Shown here: one piece after another, positions 24,649 through 32,972 of the stretch
How the letters are laid out: the number at the start of each line of letters is the position of its first letter
Position numbering within the stretch: position 1 is the stretch's first letter
Virus record (IMG/VR): IMGVR_UViG_3300044630_001592
Span: 1-48,001 of that record
DNA length: 48,001 bases
Origin: a virus
Reading direction: 5' to 3' (one strand)
The notes under the pieces: model-generated
Database searches by the model: none
What the model was told of the DNA's origin: nothing
What the model saw: only the letters and a program-made list of their open reading frames with translations
Program-made: the position numbers and the translations under genes

Positions 24649-26814
24649 TTATTTACTACTTTTTCTACTATCTACTTTTGAAGCAACGCATTCTCTTAAA
24701 CCTTTACCCAATTTTTTTTCAACTTTTTTACTTTCACCAGATGTTCTCCAACTATCTTCTGCCAATGAAACCGTTCCGTTTGGACTCGTAATTTCAATAA
24801 ATCCAGTAGTTGCGTTGATTTTACATTGCTTTAATAAGTGTTTATTTAATTGAGCTCTTCCTTCTTCCGATTCAATATCTCCTTTAAATCCACTTAATTC
24901 TGCTAAACACCCTCTAAAATCACCAGGAACACTATCTCTAATACCAGTTACTGCTGCTAAATTACCATCATAATTTTCAACCATTAAATCAAAGTGCATT
25001 GAATGAACTACGGTTGCAATATATGCTTCGGTGTGAGGACCATTATTTCCATCTTTATCTGGGAATCCTCTTTCTTTATCTGCTTGGCCAATTTGATTTA
25101 CCATATCACTATGAACCGCTGCAACTAAATCTTTTTCATCGTTTTTGTTCTTAACTGCCAATGATACCGATTCTGAATTTAAGTCTATATCAGGATATTT
25201 TTGTTTCATTTTTGTAACCTGAGCAAACTCACCAACTTTTGTAAGAACTTTACCAAATGGTTTATAACCAACAGTTTTACCTTTTGCTTCTTCCGATTTC
25301 ATATATTGTTGAGTTGCCGAAAGAAGTTCTGCGGTTGATACTTTTTGTAAATCTATACCGTTTTCTTGTGCAAATTTATTAAACCCTACATGTTGTCTTA
25401 AAGCATCCGTATATGGTTTCATTTCTTCAGTTTCACTGAGTTTAACAAAATTTTCATCAATCTTCATAGATGCAAATGCTCTGTTGGTTGCCTGTTTACC
25501 ATCTTTACATCTTTCAATTCCATCTTTTGCAAAAGTTACTACTGCTTCGGATACTTCTGGACCAAACTGTTTTATGATACTACCCAACATATATTCAGGA
25601 GTAGTGTTTGCCCACATATCATTTAATTCATTTGCCTTTTTATTTGTAATATGTAATATGGTAGTTCTATCATTTTTATCTTTACCAATTACCATAGTAT
25701 CGTGAAATCCTAATTTATCAAATGCTTTGATTTCTTTTTCGTAATGTTTAATATCATCTGCATTCCCAGATTTTTTTGCTTCTTCGTATTTATCTTGTAA
25801 ATGTGCACGGATTGCCTCATCATGTCCACCTATTGCCGGATTTGATTGAATTACATGAAATGGTTTTGATTCATCTATATTACTATTGTTTCTAATTGCA
25901 TGCAAAGTGGCGTGTGCTCCATCAAAACTAGCATCTGCCCAATCTCTAAATGTTTTTGGGTCTTTTCTAAGTCCTTTATTACCACCTTTAAACCACAAAG
26001 ATTCAGGGTTAGCTTCTAATCTTTTTAATTGTAAATCACCCCATACTTTTCTTTGTGCAAGATAATCAACTGCTTCTTCCGGAGAAACTCCTAATTGTTT
26101 AGAAACTTCACCAATTTTTCTTTTATTATCTTTTGCTTTTGCAAGAATATTTTGTTTTTCAACTTCAATTGCTTCTGCATTTTCTTCTTTAAAATTGGAA
26201 AATCCATTTTCTTTAAATTTATTTGCACCACGTGTCAATGTTGATTCCCCCCAAGATGCAACTGCACCACCTGGACCCGCTATTCCGTTATCTCTTAAAT
26301 CATTTGTTTCATCCGATGATTTAATAATTTCAGAATCATCACCATTATTTAACGATTGTCTAGTTGTTTCTTGGTCTTGGTTTAATTTTTTTTGTTTAGG
26401 TGTTTCTGGTTGAGATGCTACAGGTTCAGGTGTTGGTTCTGTACCTTTTTCAGCTGATGATTGGAAATCACTACCACTTAACTTTTGAGATTGTTTAGGT
26501 TCTGATTGTTTTGCAGGTTGAGCCGGGTCTGTGTGAGTTCCTGCTTTTAATGCATCTGCTTTTGCTTCTTTACTTCCAAAGTAAATCAACTTCCCACTCT
26601 CCTTAGACCTTGCCGCAAGTGCTCTATCTGGTTTGGTTGCTTCTTTAATATACTCAAACACAACAGATGCTCTATCTGTAAGTTGTTGTGCAGAATCTAT
26701 ACCTCTTTCTCTTAAAAGTTTTACCAATATTTGTTTGTGGGATTCGTTTGTTAAATCAACAATCCCTACCTTATAACTTAACTCCTCTAATATCTCGTCA
26801 AAATTTGGATACAT
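24649..26814 (-). CDS. Large hydrophilic protein of unknown function, possibly virion-associated
   Basis: The 721-residue protein starts MYPNFDEILEELSYKVGIVD. Residues 69-95 (SKESGKLIYFGSKEAK followed by ADALKAGTH) form a small module, followed by a low-complexity Q/P/E/S linker (about 95-160), and then a long alpha-helical region rich in D, E, K and N. I see no enzymatic motif, signal peptide or membrane segment. It is too hydrophilic for a membrane protein and resembles internal or scaffold-associated virion proteins in composition. It follows the 149-residue protein gene by 8 bases. Role unknown; a virion or ejected protein is a guess from position. Confidence 0.72.
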   Translation of the reverse strand: MYPNFDEILEELSYKVGIVDLTNESHKQILVKLLRERGIDSAQQLTDRASVVFEYIKEATKPDRALAARSKESGKLIYFGSKEAKADALKAGTHTDPAQPAKQSEPKQSQKLSGSDFQSSAEKGTEPTPEPVASQPETPKQKKLNQDQETTRQSLNNGDDSEIIKSSDETNDLRDNGIAGPGGAVASWGESTLTRGANKFKENGFSNFKEENAEAIEVEKQNILAKAKDNKRKIGEVSKQLGVSPEEAVDYLAQRKVWGDLQLKRLEANPESLWFKGGNKGLRKDPKTFRDWADASFDGAHATLHAIRNNSNIDESKPFHVIQSNPAIGGHDEAIRAHLQDKYEEAKKSGNADDIKHYEKEIKAFDKLGFHDTMVIGKDKNDRTTILHITNKKANELNDMWANTTPEYMLGSIIKQFGPEVSEAVVTFAKDGIERCKDGKQATNRAFASMKIDENFVKLSETEEMKPYTDALRQHVGFNKFAQENGIDLQKVSTAELLSATQQYMKSEEAKGKTVGYKPFGKVLTKVGEFAQVTKMKQKYPDIDLNSESVSLAVKNKNDEKDLVAAVHSDMVNQIGQADKERGFPDKDGNNGPHTEAYIATVVHSMHFDLMVENYDGNLAAVTGIRDSVPGDFRGCLAELSGFKGDIESEEGRAQLNKHLLKQCKINATTGFIEITSPNGTVSLAEDSWRTSGESKKVEKKLGKGLRECVASKVDSRKSSK

Positions 26815-26822
26815 AATTTAAT

Positions 26823-27272
26823 TTATCTAAATGGATTCCATAAACCTCTCTTATCCACTTCTTTTTGTGTAGATGGTGCAACTTTTGCATTCTTTTGATG
26901 TGAATACTTCATTGGGTTATACGGTTCTAATTCGGATGTATTTACATTACCATCAGCATCAGTTTTAGTTTCACCTCTTTCATCTCCCATTCTTACGATA
27001 CCAACTGTTTTTGTTCTCTTGTTATACACAACTGAATCTACACCCATATCGGATTTATCAGTTTTTGTTTTTTTTGAACTACTATTTCCACCAAATACCG
27101 ATGTTCCTTTTACAGGTTCAGAACTTTGAGCAGCTTGACCAGCAGTTGTAGTTTTACCTGCAATTGTTATCTTTGTATCAGGTCTTAACGTATGTTGTTT
27201 TTGATATGAATCAAATGCTGCCTGATTTCTAAAATCCATTTCCCTTAAAGGAATTAAGTTTACTAATTTCAT
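26823..27272 (-). CDS. Small protein with N-terminal LIPLREMDF motif, unknown function
   Basis: From the ATG at 27272 the product is 149 residues and starts MKLVNLIPLREMDFRNQAAF; a longer frame from 27371 would overlap the polymerase-like gene and gives an unlikely hydrophobic start, so I reject it. After YQKQHTLRPDTKITIAGK comes a disordered Gly/Ser/Lys/Thr region and then a short C-terminal segment. The late box at 27295-27303 precedes the chosen start. The hydrophilic, disordered middle would suit a virion or scaffold-associated protein. No family recognised. Confidence 0.68.
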   Translation of the reverse strand: MKLVNLIPLREMDFRNQAAFDSYQKQHTLRPDTKITIAGKTTTAGQAAQSSEPVKGTSVFGGNSSSKKTKTDKSDMGVDSVVYNKRTKTVGIVRMGDERGETKTDADGNVNTSELEPYNPMKYSHQKNAKVAPSTQKEVDKRGLWNPFR

Positions 27273-27294
27273 ATGTTTGTGTTTGTGTATATTG

Positions 27295-27303
27295 TATAAA
27301 TAT
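27295..27303 (-). promoter_or_regulatory. Late-type promoter box
   Basis: Sense strand ATATTTATA, 22 bases before the ATG at 27272. Its position favours that start over the longer frame. Confidence 0.5.
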
Positions 27304-27309
27304 AAAACT

Positions 27310-28569
27310 TTATTGTAAATGAACCAAATTATCATAATTCGTTCCTTCATCTGCTTTGACAGGGAATCCACCTTTTTCCATAATGGTCGGTAGGAGGTTC
27401 AAAATTTGTTCCCTTTCGGATGGGTGGGTGTCGATTAAGAACGCATCATATGTGTATAAGATTATTTTTGATTTCATCCCATCCATAAACTCCAACATCT
27501 CTACCATCTTCATATAGTTTATTTCAGTTTCTAATGCTTGTAGAAGATAGTTAAATATTTTTTGTTGATTCGGTAATTCGATTCGATTATGATTAATTTC
27601 CCTTTTAAATAAAGGTGTCGTTAATTTACCCGAAATTACATACCGTTGATACAAACTTTCAATGTATGAATCTACTTTTTGAAAGAACGGTATCCCTCTT
27701 GCAAAGTCGTCTAAACCTCCATACAAATACTTAAAGGTTAATCCTTTTGCAGTATCGTAATCACACCCATAATGGTTTGCAAGGTATTGGTGAGCAGATA
27801 TACCCGTAGGAAACTTATACCCTATCAACCCCGCGATTAAACGGATGTGATACGATTCATAATCAAATCCAATTAAAGTTCCTTCCTCAAATCTACTTAT
27901 GATAGTTCCCCTACTCCCATCGCCTTTAGGAAGAGCAGAGTAATTTACGTTTAAGTGTCTATTGGATGGTCTACCCGTAATGGTATATGGATTGTATTGT
28001 GTGTGTACCCTACCCTCATTGATGTATCTATAATCGAAGCTAAATCTATCAATAAAATTTTCCACTTCGACTTGAACCCCCGCCCCTTCCACTTTTCCTA
28101 ATAGAGAGATTGAATCCGAATACTTACGATACCAATCCTTTATCTCAAAACCTTCAGGTATTGATTTTAAGAGTTCGTACCACTTCATAAGAGGAATACA
28201 GTCGTTGTTGAAAAGATAATCATTTCTATACCCCTTAAAAAGAGTTTCTACAAAATCATTAAATACAAAAGGTTTACCTACTGATTCAAAATATACCCAC
28301 TCATAATCAAGTCCGTTTGATTGGATATATCGGTTTCCTAATACTAATGTGTTTGGATTGCAGAGTTTAGATATTGGGAATGGTGTAACGGAATCTGCAT
28401 CGATGTGTTGGAAATTTAAAATAAAATCCGTATCTTTGGTTTTTATATATACAAATGAAATTGGAAACATTGATTGATGTCCCCTTTGAGAACTCCATAC
28501 AGGAACTATCAGTAAAATCTCCTCTGGATTTAGTAAGTGTAAATCTTTATCTGTTTCAATTATATTCAT
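27310..28569 (-). CDS. Family A DNA polymerase-like protein with altered active site
   Basis: The 419-residue protein has the palm/fingers signature of PolA: TITGRPSNRHLN (T197-G-R200), motif A LIGFDYESYHIRLIAGL with D236, motif B TAKGLTFKYLYGG with K275, the N/Q segment FNYLLQALETE, and motif C LYTYDAFLID with D375. Compared with E. coli Pol I: D705 and D882 are kept (D236, D375) and K758 is kept (K275). The steric-gate Glu710 is replaced by His241, Arg754 is not in place (Tyr271), and the HDE of motif C reads YDA. No recognisable 3'-5' exonuclease precedes it. It sits in the late block but has an early-type promoter. It may be an atypical repair or translesion polymerase, or inactive. Confidence 0.8.
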   Translation of the reverse strand: MNIIETDKDLHLLNPEEILLIVPVWSSQRGHQSMFPISFVYIKTKDTDFILNFQHIDADSVTPFPISKLCNPNTLVLGNRYIQSNGLDYEWVYFESVGKPFVFNDFVETLFKGYRNDYLFNNDCIPLMKWYELLKSIPEGFEIKDWYRKYSDSISLLGKVEGAGVQVEVENFIDRFSFDYRYINEGRVHTQYNPYTITGRPSNRHLNVNYSALPKGDGSRGTIISRFEEGTLIGFDYESYHIRLIAGLIGYKFPTGISAHQYLANHYGCDYDTAKGLTFKYLYGGLDDFARGIPFFQKVDSYIESLYQRYVISGKLTTPLFKREINHNRIELPNQQKIFNYLLQALETEINYMKMVEMLEFMDGMKSKIILYTYDAFLIDTHPSEREQILNLLPTIMEKGGFPVKADEGTNYDNLVHLQ

Positions 28570-28574
28570 ATCTA

Positions 28575-28605
28575 CAAAGATACAAAAAATAATTCACATT
28601 TCAAA
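28575..28605 (-). promoter_or_regulatory. Early-type promoter for the family A polymerase-like gene
   Basis: Sense strand reads TTTG, 19 bases, TATCTTTG, TAGAT, ATG. Only five bases separate box and ATG, so the transcript is nearly leaderless. It is the only early-type promoter I found inside the late block. Confidence 0.75.
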
Positions 28606-28607
28606 AT

Positions 28608-28982
28608 TTATTTATGAAATTGTAAAATATTAGGTAAATATAATCCTAAATTTTTTATCTTTTCTGCACCCAATCGTATAGATGCAGTATTTGCATTAAA
28701 TATACCTTTATCCATAACCATACCATTATCATTATATACCATATCTAATGGTCCTGCTATTCTCCAATAAATACTTTCAGATAACCAATATGGGTTTTTT
28801 AATAATTGTATATAAGTTTTTTCATCTATCTCATATACGAATCCATTTATATCGTTTGCTTTTTGAGTAAAAAATCTTTCTACAAAACCTTTAGCATAAT
28901 CGGTTTCCGTTGGCGATGGTACAATCGTCTGTGGTATAAACAATGATGGTAGTTCTCTATCTTTAATTAAATCTGTGTACAT
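28608..28982 (-). CDS. Small protein of unknown function, baseplate region
   Basis: The likely start is the ATG at 28982, giving 124 residues that begin MYTDLIKDRELPSLFIPQTI; a longer frame from 29030 would overlap the upstream hub gene. The gene starts two bases after that gene's stop. It contains YAKGFVERFFTQKANDINGF, then a segment with ExxIYWRIAGPLD, and ends in a short helix. I do not recognise the family. Its position between a hub-like protein and a polymerase-like gene, at the end of the baseplate set, suggests a small baseplate or tail component. Confidence 0.7.
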   Translation of the reverse strand: MYTDLIKDRELPSLFIPQTIVPSPTETDYAKGFVERFFTQKANDINGFVYEIDEKTYIQLLKNPYWLSESIYWRIAGPLDMVYNDNGMVMDKGIFNANTASIRLGAEKIKNLGLYLPNILQFHK

Positions 28983-28984
28983 TA

Positions 28985-31243
28985 TTATATTTGTTTTCTT
29001 AACCAATCGGCAGTAATTGTAGTTAGCCAACCTTCTGCGTTAATTCCTTGTTGTATTGATGTAATTTGAAAACATCCGTTTTGATTATATACTTCTGGAA
29101 CCCCATCTATAAGAAAATAGTCCGCAGTAGCAAGTCCTGATATACCATCAATTGCAATAGTAACAGTTATACCAGAAACTAAAACTGTATCTGGTGCCGG
29201 TGTTTTTACCAAATAATATTTTAATAAAGATTCATCTGTATAGATTAAATTATGTTTGTCATTACCAATTTTAAATCTAACAAAGGTTTTATCTAAAGAT
29301 TCATTAGCTTGTTTTACTTTTTCCGTTTTTGCTTTTTCTTTTGCTACTTTAGCTTCATTCAATTCTTTATCCGATGGTTTTTTGGCATCTTTTGCATCTT
29401 TTGCAGCATCTTCCTGTTTTTTCCTATAAAGTTCTTTTTGTATTTTAACTTCAATCGGATTTATAGAATGAAAACCATCTGCATTTTTAAGAGTTTTCAT
29501 ATCTGCATTTTCAGCTAAATTTTGCTTATATCTTAAATTTTCAGATTGTTGAGTACCACTATCCTCCGTTGCTTCTGAAATTTCTAATTGAGATGCATAC
29601 AAAGTTTGTCCTGCCATCATATCACTCATTTGAAAATCAAATGAAAATGTTTGTACAATTGAATTTGTTGGTCCAATTTTAAATCTATATGTAGGAGAGT
29701 TTGGTGTTGGAGTAAATACTCTTGGTAATTTTCTATCAATAATTGTTAATCCTTGATTTGAATTTGAACTACTATCTGGAGTTGATAATTCAAGATAGGA
29801 ATACCCATACATACTCATTTGAATTAAAGTTAAAAGTTCGTATAATAAATCTGAATTTTTAATTGAATTCTTTTTTAAATCTGCAAATCTTTCATAATTT
29901 ATAAATACATTTAATAAATTACCAGTATAAGCAGGTAATTCTATGTTAGTTGGGTCTGTTGGTAATTTAAAATTAGTAATTTTCGCACCACTATCATCCA
30001 AAATAAATGAATAACCGTTTATTAAAGATTTTTTTCCATCGGAAACTTTGAATGTTTGTTTTTTTGTTTTAGGGTCAGTAACTTTTATATGCCCAACTTT
30101 AATGTTTCCATCAATATCTACATTTATATCAGGTAATGTTCCGGGAAAAATAACATTTTCGTTAGATGACATCATAAATTTTGTGGCAGATACTGGTAAC
30201 ACTTTATTATCACCAACCGTACCACATACTATATTAGGTGAAAGATGTAACGAATTTATAATTTCTAATATTAATCTAAACGAAATGTAAGGAGTTTTTG
30301 ATATTGTGTTATCTTCTGCTTTTTTCTCTTCTATACCCCAATTAAAAAATTCCTTTTCCCATTTTTTTGTATCTTTAAAAGTTGTCAATAAGTTGGTATC
30401 TATATCTTCTGCAATTTTTGTAATATATGATTTTACATCACCTTTTACTACTTTTGCACTTTTTTTACCTTCTGATTTTGAAGATTGACTAAGTAATTGA
30501 GATGCTAATTCGTTTCCTGCTGATATTTCTAAACTTACATTATATGTTCCATCTGCATCAACCGAAAATGAATAAGTTAAAACTTTACCCGTCCAAACGT
30601 CATAATTACCCTTTGTATCTTCTAATTTTTTTAAATATGTTTTTTTATTAGCTGCCCATTTTTCCTCCAATGGAGAATACACATTTGTAAATTCTTCTAC
30701 AAAAGATTTCCATTTATTTTTTGGAAATAAATTATTTTGAATTTCATTAGTATTGGTAGTTAAATCTGAATTATTTCCATATTCTAATAACAATTGCATA
30801 CCTGGTCTTAAAAAAAACATTTCAAACATTTCCAATTGTTTTAGTGAAAATACTTTTATGTTTAATTTTGCCGTTTTTAATACTGCGTTTTCACCACCAT
30901 CTTCAATTTGCAAATCAATAATTAAAGGTACTGATAATTTTCTGTTTGATTCACCGATTACTTCAATTGCTTTTCCATCTAAATCATATCCTACAATGGT
31001 ATTACCGGTTTGATATAATTTACCAATATCCGTTGTATTTGATAAAACACACCCATGATATTTTGCATTATATTTTTCATCTACAATCATATCTACACTA
31101 TGTTCGGTAGTTGTTACAACGGCGGGGGATGTTAATATAACAAATGGTTGTGTTTTAATTAATCTACCAGGGTTACTAGCTCTTAATTCTAATTCGTTTG
31201 TAATCCACTTTTTTATGGGTTGGATATATGGAATTGCGGGCAT
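28985..31243 (-). CDS. Baseplate hub-like protein (gp27/gpD-type)
   Basis: The 752-residue protein has a long beta-rich body with WTGKVLTYSFSVDADGTYN, typical of hub-domain beta barrels, a low-complexity Lys/Ala/Asp region (about residues 610-650), and a C-terminus with GCFQITSIQQGINAEGWLT, the pattern seen at the end of tail hub domains. It lies directly after a LysM gene, the order seen in PBSX/Mu-type and T4-type tails (tape measure, tube cap, LysM, hub). It would form the central hub that connects the tail tube to the spike. No lysozyme domain is present. Family identity is by pattern and synteny. Confidence 0.6.
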   Translation of the reverse strand: MPAIPYIQPIKKWITNELELRASNPGRLIKTQPFVILTSPAVVTTTEHSVDMIVDEKYNAKYHGCVLSNTTDIGKLYQTGNTIVGYDLDGKAIEVIGESNRKLSVPLIIDLQIEDGGENAVLKTAKLNIKVFSLKQLEMFEMFFLRPGMQLLLEYGNNSDLTTNTNEIQNNLFPKNKWKSFVEEFTNVYSPLEEKWAANKKTYLKKLEDTKGNYDVWTGKVLTYSFSVDADGTYNVSLEISAGNELASQLLSQSSKSEGKKSAKVVKGDVKSYITKIAEDIDTNLLTTFKDTKKWEKEFFNWGIEEKKAEDNTISKTPYISFRLILEIINSLHLSPNIVCGTVGDNKVLPVSATKFMMSSNENVIFPGTLPDINVDIDGNIKVGHIKVTDPKTKKQTFKVSDGKKSLINGYSFILDDSGAKITNFKLPTDPTNIELPAYTGNLLNVFINYERFADLKKNSIKNSDLLYELLTLIQMSMYGYSYLELSTPDSSSNSNQGLTIIDRKLPRVFTPTPNSPTYRFKIGPTNSIVQTFSFDFQMSDMMAGQTLYASQLEISEATEDSGTQQSENLRYKQNLAENADMKTLKNADGFHSINPIEVKIQKELYRKKQEDAAKDAKDAKKPSDKELNEAKVAKEKAKTEKVKQANESLDKTFVRFKIGNDKHNLIYTDESLLKYYLVKTPAPDTVLVSGITVTIAIDGISGLATADYFLIDGVPEVYNQNGCFQITSIQQGINAEGWLTTITADWLRKQI

Positions 31244-31246
31244 AAC

Positions 31247-31549
31247 TTATTTATTTATCTTGTCAAAATCTCTTAAAATAGTTGGTAAATCTGATGGTAT
31301 TCTTAATTGAAGACCTGGTTCTATATGAAACGAAGCATCGTTTAAATTATTTGCAATTGAAATAACCCACCAATATGACTTATCTCCATAGTATTTACTT
31401 GCCAATATATCCAATCTATCACTTGCTTCCGATATTACATACATATCGTTATCAGTTGCTTTTATTTTTGGATATATAACAGAACTTAAATACTTTCTTT
31501 TAGTATTATCAGTTGTTAATTCGGTTGTATATTGGTATCTACTAGCCAT
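31247..31549 (-). CDS. LysM-domain baseplate protein, gp53/XkdP-like
   Basis: The 100-residue protein has a single LysM-like domain: SEASDRLDILASKYYGDKSY, then WWVISIANNLNDASFHIEPG and LQLRIPSDL. This matches the LysM fold in T4 gp53 and in short PBSX/P2-type tail proteins that bind the hub or wedge. The N-terminal region (RKYLSSVIYPKIK) is typical of such proteins, which usually have a PKI-type strand. It is three bases upstream of the hub gene and co-translated. It should bind at the tube/hub interface in the baseplate, not peptidoglycan. Confidence 0.75.
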   Translation of the reverse strand: MASRYQYTTELTTDNTKRKYLSSVIYPKIKATDNDMYVISEASDRLDILASKYYGDKSYWWVISIANNLNDASFHIEPGLQLRIPSDLPTILRDFDKINK

Positions 31550-31569
31550 TTTTATCTATTTACTTAATT

Positions 31570-32928
31570 TCATAGTATCCCATGTCCATAATAAGCTGCT
31601 ATTTCCTCTGAACTCATTTGGGTTTCATCTATTGGTTCAACGCCTATTTGTATTTGTTTATATGTTATTTCTCCCGTATCTGATAATGCTTGTAATTCCT
31701 CAGGAGATGATGTATCTGGTGCTTTAATTGATTTTTTATCAAATACTCTAGTACCATTAAAATTATATTTAAATTCGTTATCTTCTATTTTATGATTTTC
31801 TATTATTTTTATTCCAATAGAAACATCCATTACAGATGGGTATAAAGAATTATCACCATCTGATTCATTTTTTGGATTAAAATTAGACCAAACAACGTTA
31901 TCATCTATAGCAAATGATAAACTTTCCATATATCCAAACATATCTTTATATAAATCACCAATTGAAAATGTTATTAAATTTGGTGAAAACGCATATTGTG
32001 ATGTTTGAGAACCGGCATATGTCATTACTGAAATTTTACTATCAGGAAATGTTAATGATTTTAAATATTCTATTTTTTTAATCATTGATTGTTTTGAAGA
32101 AATATCCATATAGTATAATTTTAAATTGAACTTTACAGAACGTTCAACTCCTTGATACCTATACGTTTTAAATGGATTTCCAACATATCTAAAATTACTC
32201 CATTCTGGTTGTATATCTTCATTTATTCCGGATATTGCTCCTACAAATGGAACTATTGTATTACTACCATATTTTTGAAATGTTATTGGAACTTGATTTT
32301 GAAAACGATTTTCTTTTATCCAGTCTTGTAGTGCTAAATCTTTTTCAAAATATTGAATATCATTCAAATCTTCATTTGACATACTCCAAGTTCTATTTTC
32401 AACGGATGTTCTCTGTGTTCCTCTTAAATGTGTTGAAAATGGTTTTTTATTTGTGTAAGCATTTTCATTAGATTTATTTTTTAAAGAATCACTCAATTTT
32501 GTTAAACCATCTTTACTTCCAAATTTATTTAATCCTTGAATTGCCAAATTAGTTGCAAGACCTATTGGAGATGAGCCACCTTGTGATAGTGAATTAAGAA
32601 CTGAATTGGGTGTAGGACTTTGTTTTATAGTATAATCAGTACCCTTTTCTACTACATCTTTTAAACCTGCTTCTGTGAATGCAGTTAATGTAATTGGTTT
32701 ACTTAATGGGGTATCTCCTTTAAATATAGTATCCGATGGTCTGTTTGCAACTCCACCAATAGCTCCCGCTATTTGCCCACCTACTAAATCTGCAACAGTA
32801 TTGGGAGAAGATGCTAGTAATGCTGCTGCTCTTGGTGGATTAACTAACCCTCTACTATCTATACGAATAAGTTCTTTATTGTATAGTTCTTTTTTTCCAG
32901 AATCAAAAAGTTCTAATATTGTTGGCAT
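31570..32928 (-). CDS. Baseplate/tail-tube junction protein, gp48/gp54-like
   Basis: The 452-residue protein starts with a disordered Ala/Gly-rich region, then has a tail-tube-initiator-like segment: FQNQVPITFQKYGSNTIVPF, KTYRYQGVERSVKFNLKLYY, and an ending region YPSVMDVSIGIKIIENHKI that resembles the C-terminal strand of gp48/gp54 (V-S-I-x-x-K-I-I-x-N). Those proteins cap the baseplate hub and start tube polymerisation. Position between tape measure and the LysM protein supports this. Identification is moderate: pattern, length and location, without a search. A late box lies upstream at 32948-32956. Confidence 0.55.
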   Translation of the reverse strand: MPTILELFDSGKKELYNKELIRIDSRGLVNPPRAAALLASSPNTVADLVGGQIAGAIGGVANRPSDTIFKGDTPLSKPITLTAFTEAGLKDVVEKGTDYTIKQSPTPNSVLNSLSQGGSSPIGLATNLAIQGLNKFGSKDGLTKLSDSLKNKSNENAYTNKKPFSTHLRGTQRTSVENRTWSMSNEDLNDIQYFEKDLALQDWIKENRFQNQVPITFQKYGSNTIVPFVGAISGINEDIQPEWSNFRYVGNPFKTYRYQGVERSVKFNLKLYYMDISSKQSMIKKIEYLKSLTFPDSKISVMTYAGSQTSQYAFSPNLITFSIGDLYKDMFGYMESLSFAIDDNVVWSNFNPKNESDGDNSLYPSVMDVSIGIKIIENHKIEDNEFKYNFNGTRVFDKKSIKAPDTSSPEELQALSDTGEITYKQIQIGVEPIDETQMSSEEIAAYYGHGIL

Positions 32929-32947
32929 TTATAGTGTATTGATTTAC

Positions 32948-32956
32948 TATAAATAT
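32948..32956 (-). promoter_or_regulatory. Late-type promoter box
   Basis: Sense strand ATATTTATA, about 19 bases before the ATG at 32928, in the 44-base gap after the tape-measure gene. Confidence 0.45.
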
Positions 32957-32972
32957 GAGTTATTTAAATTTA

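Noticed and set aside
27273-27371. Longer N-terminus for the 149-residue protein starting at 27371
   Set aside because: It overlaps the polymerase-like gene and gives a hydrophobic, Tyr/Ile/Lys-rich leader, whereas the ATG at 27272 follows the late box and starts a clean LIPLREMDF sequence.
28983-29030. Extension of the 124-residue protein to an ATG at 29030
   Set aside because: It would overlap the hub gene by 46 bases; the ATG at 28982, just after the hub stop, is better.
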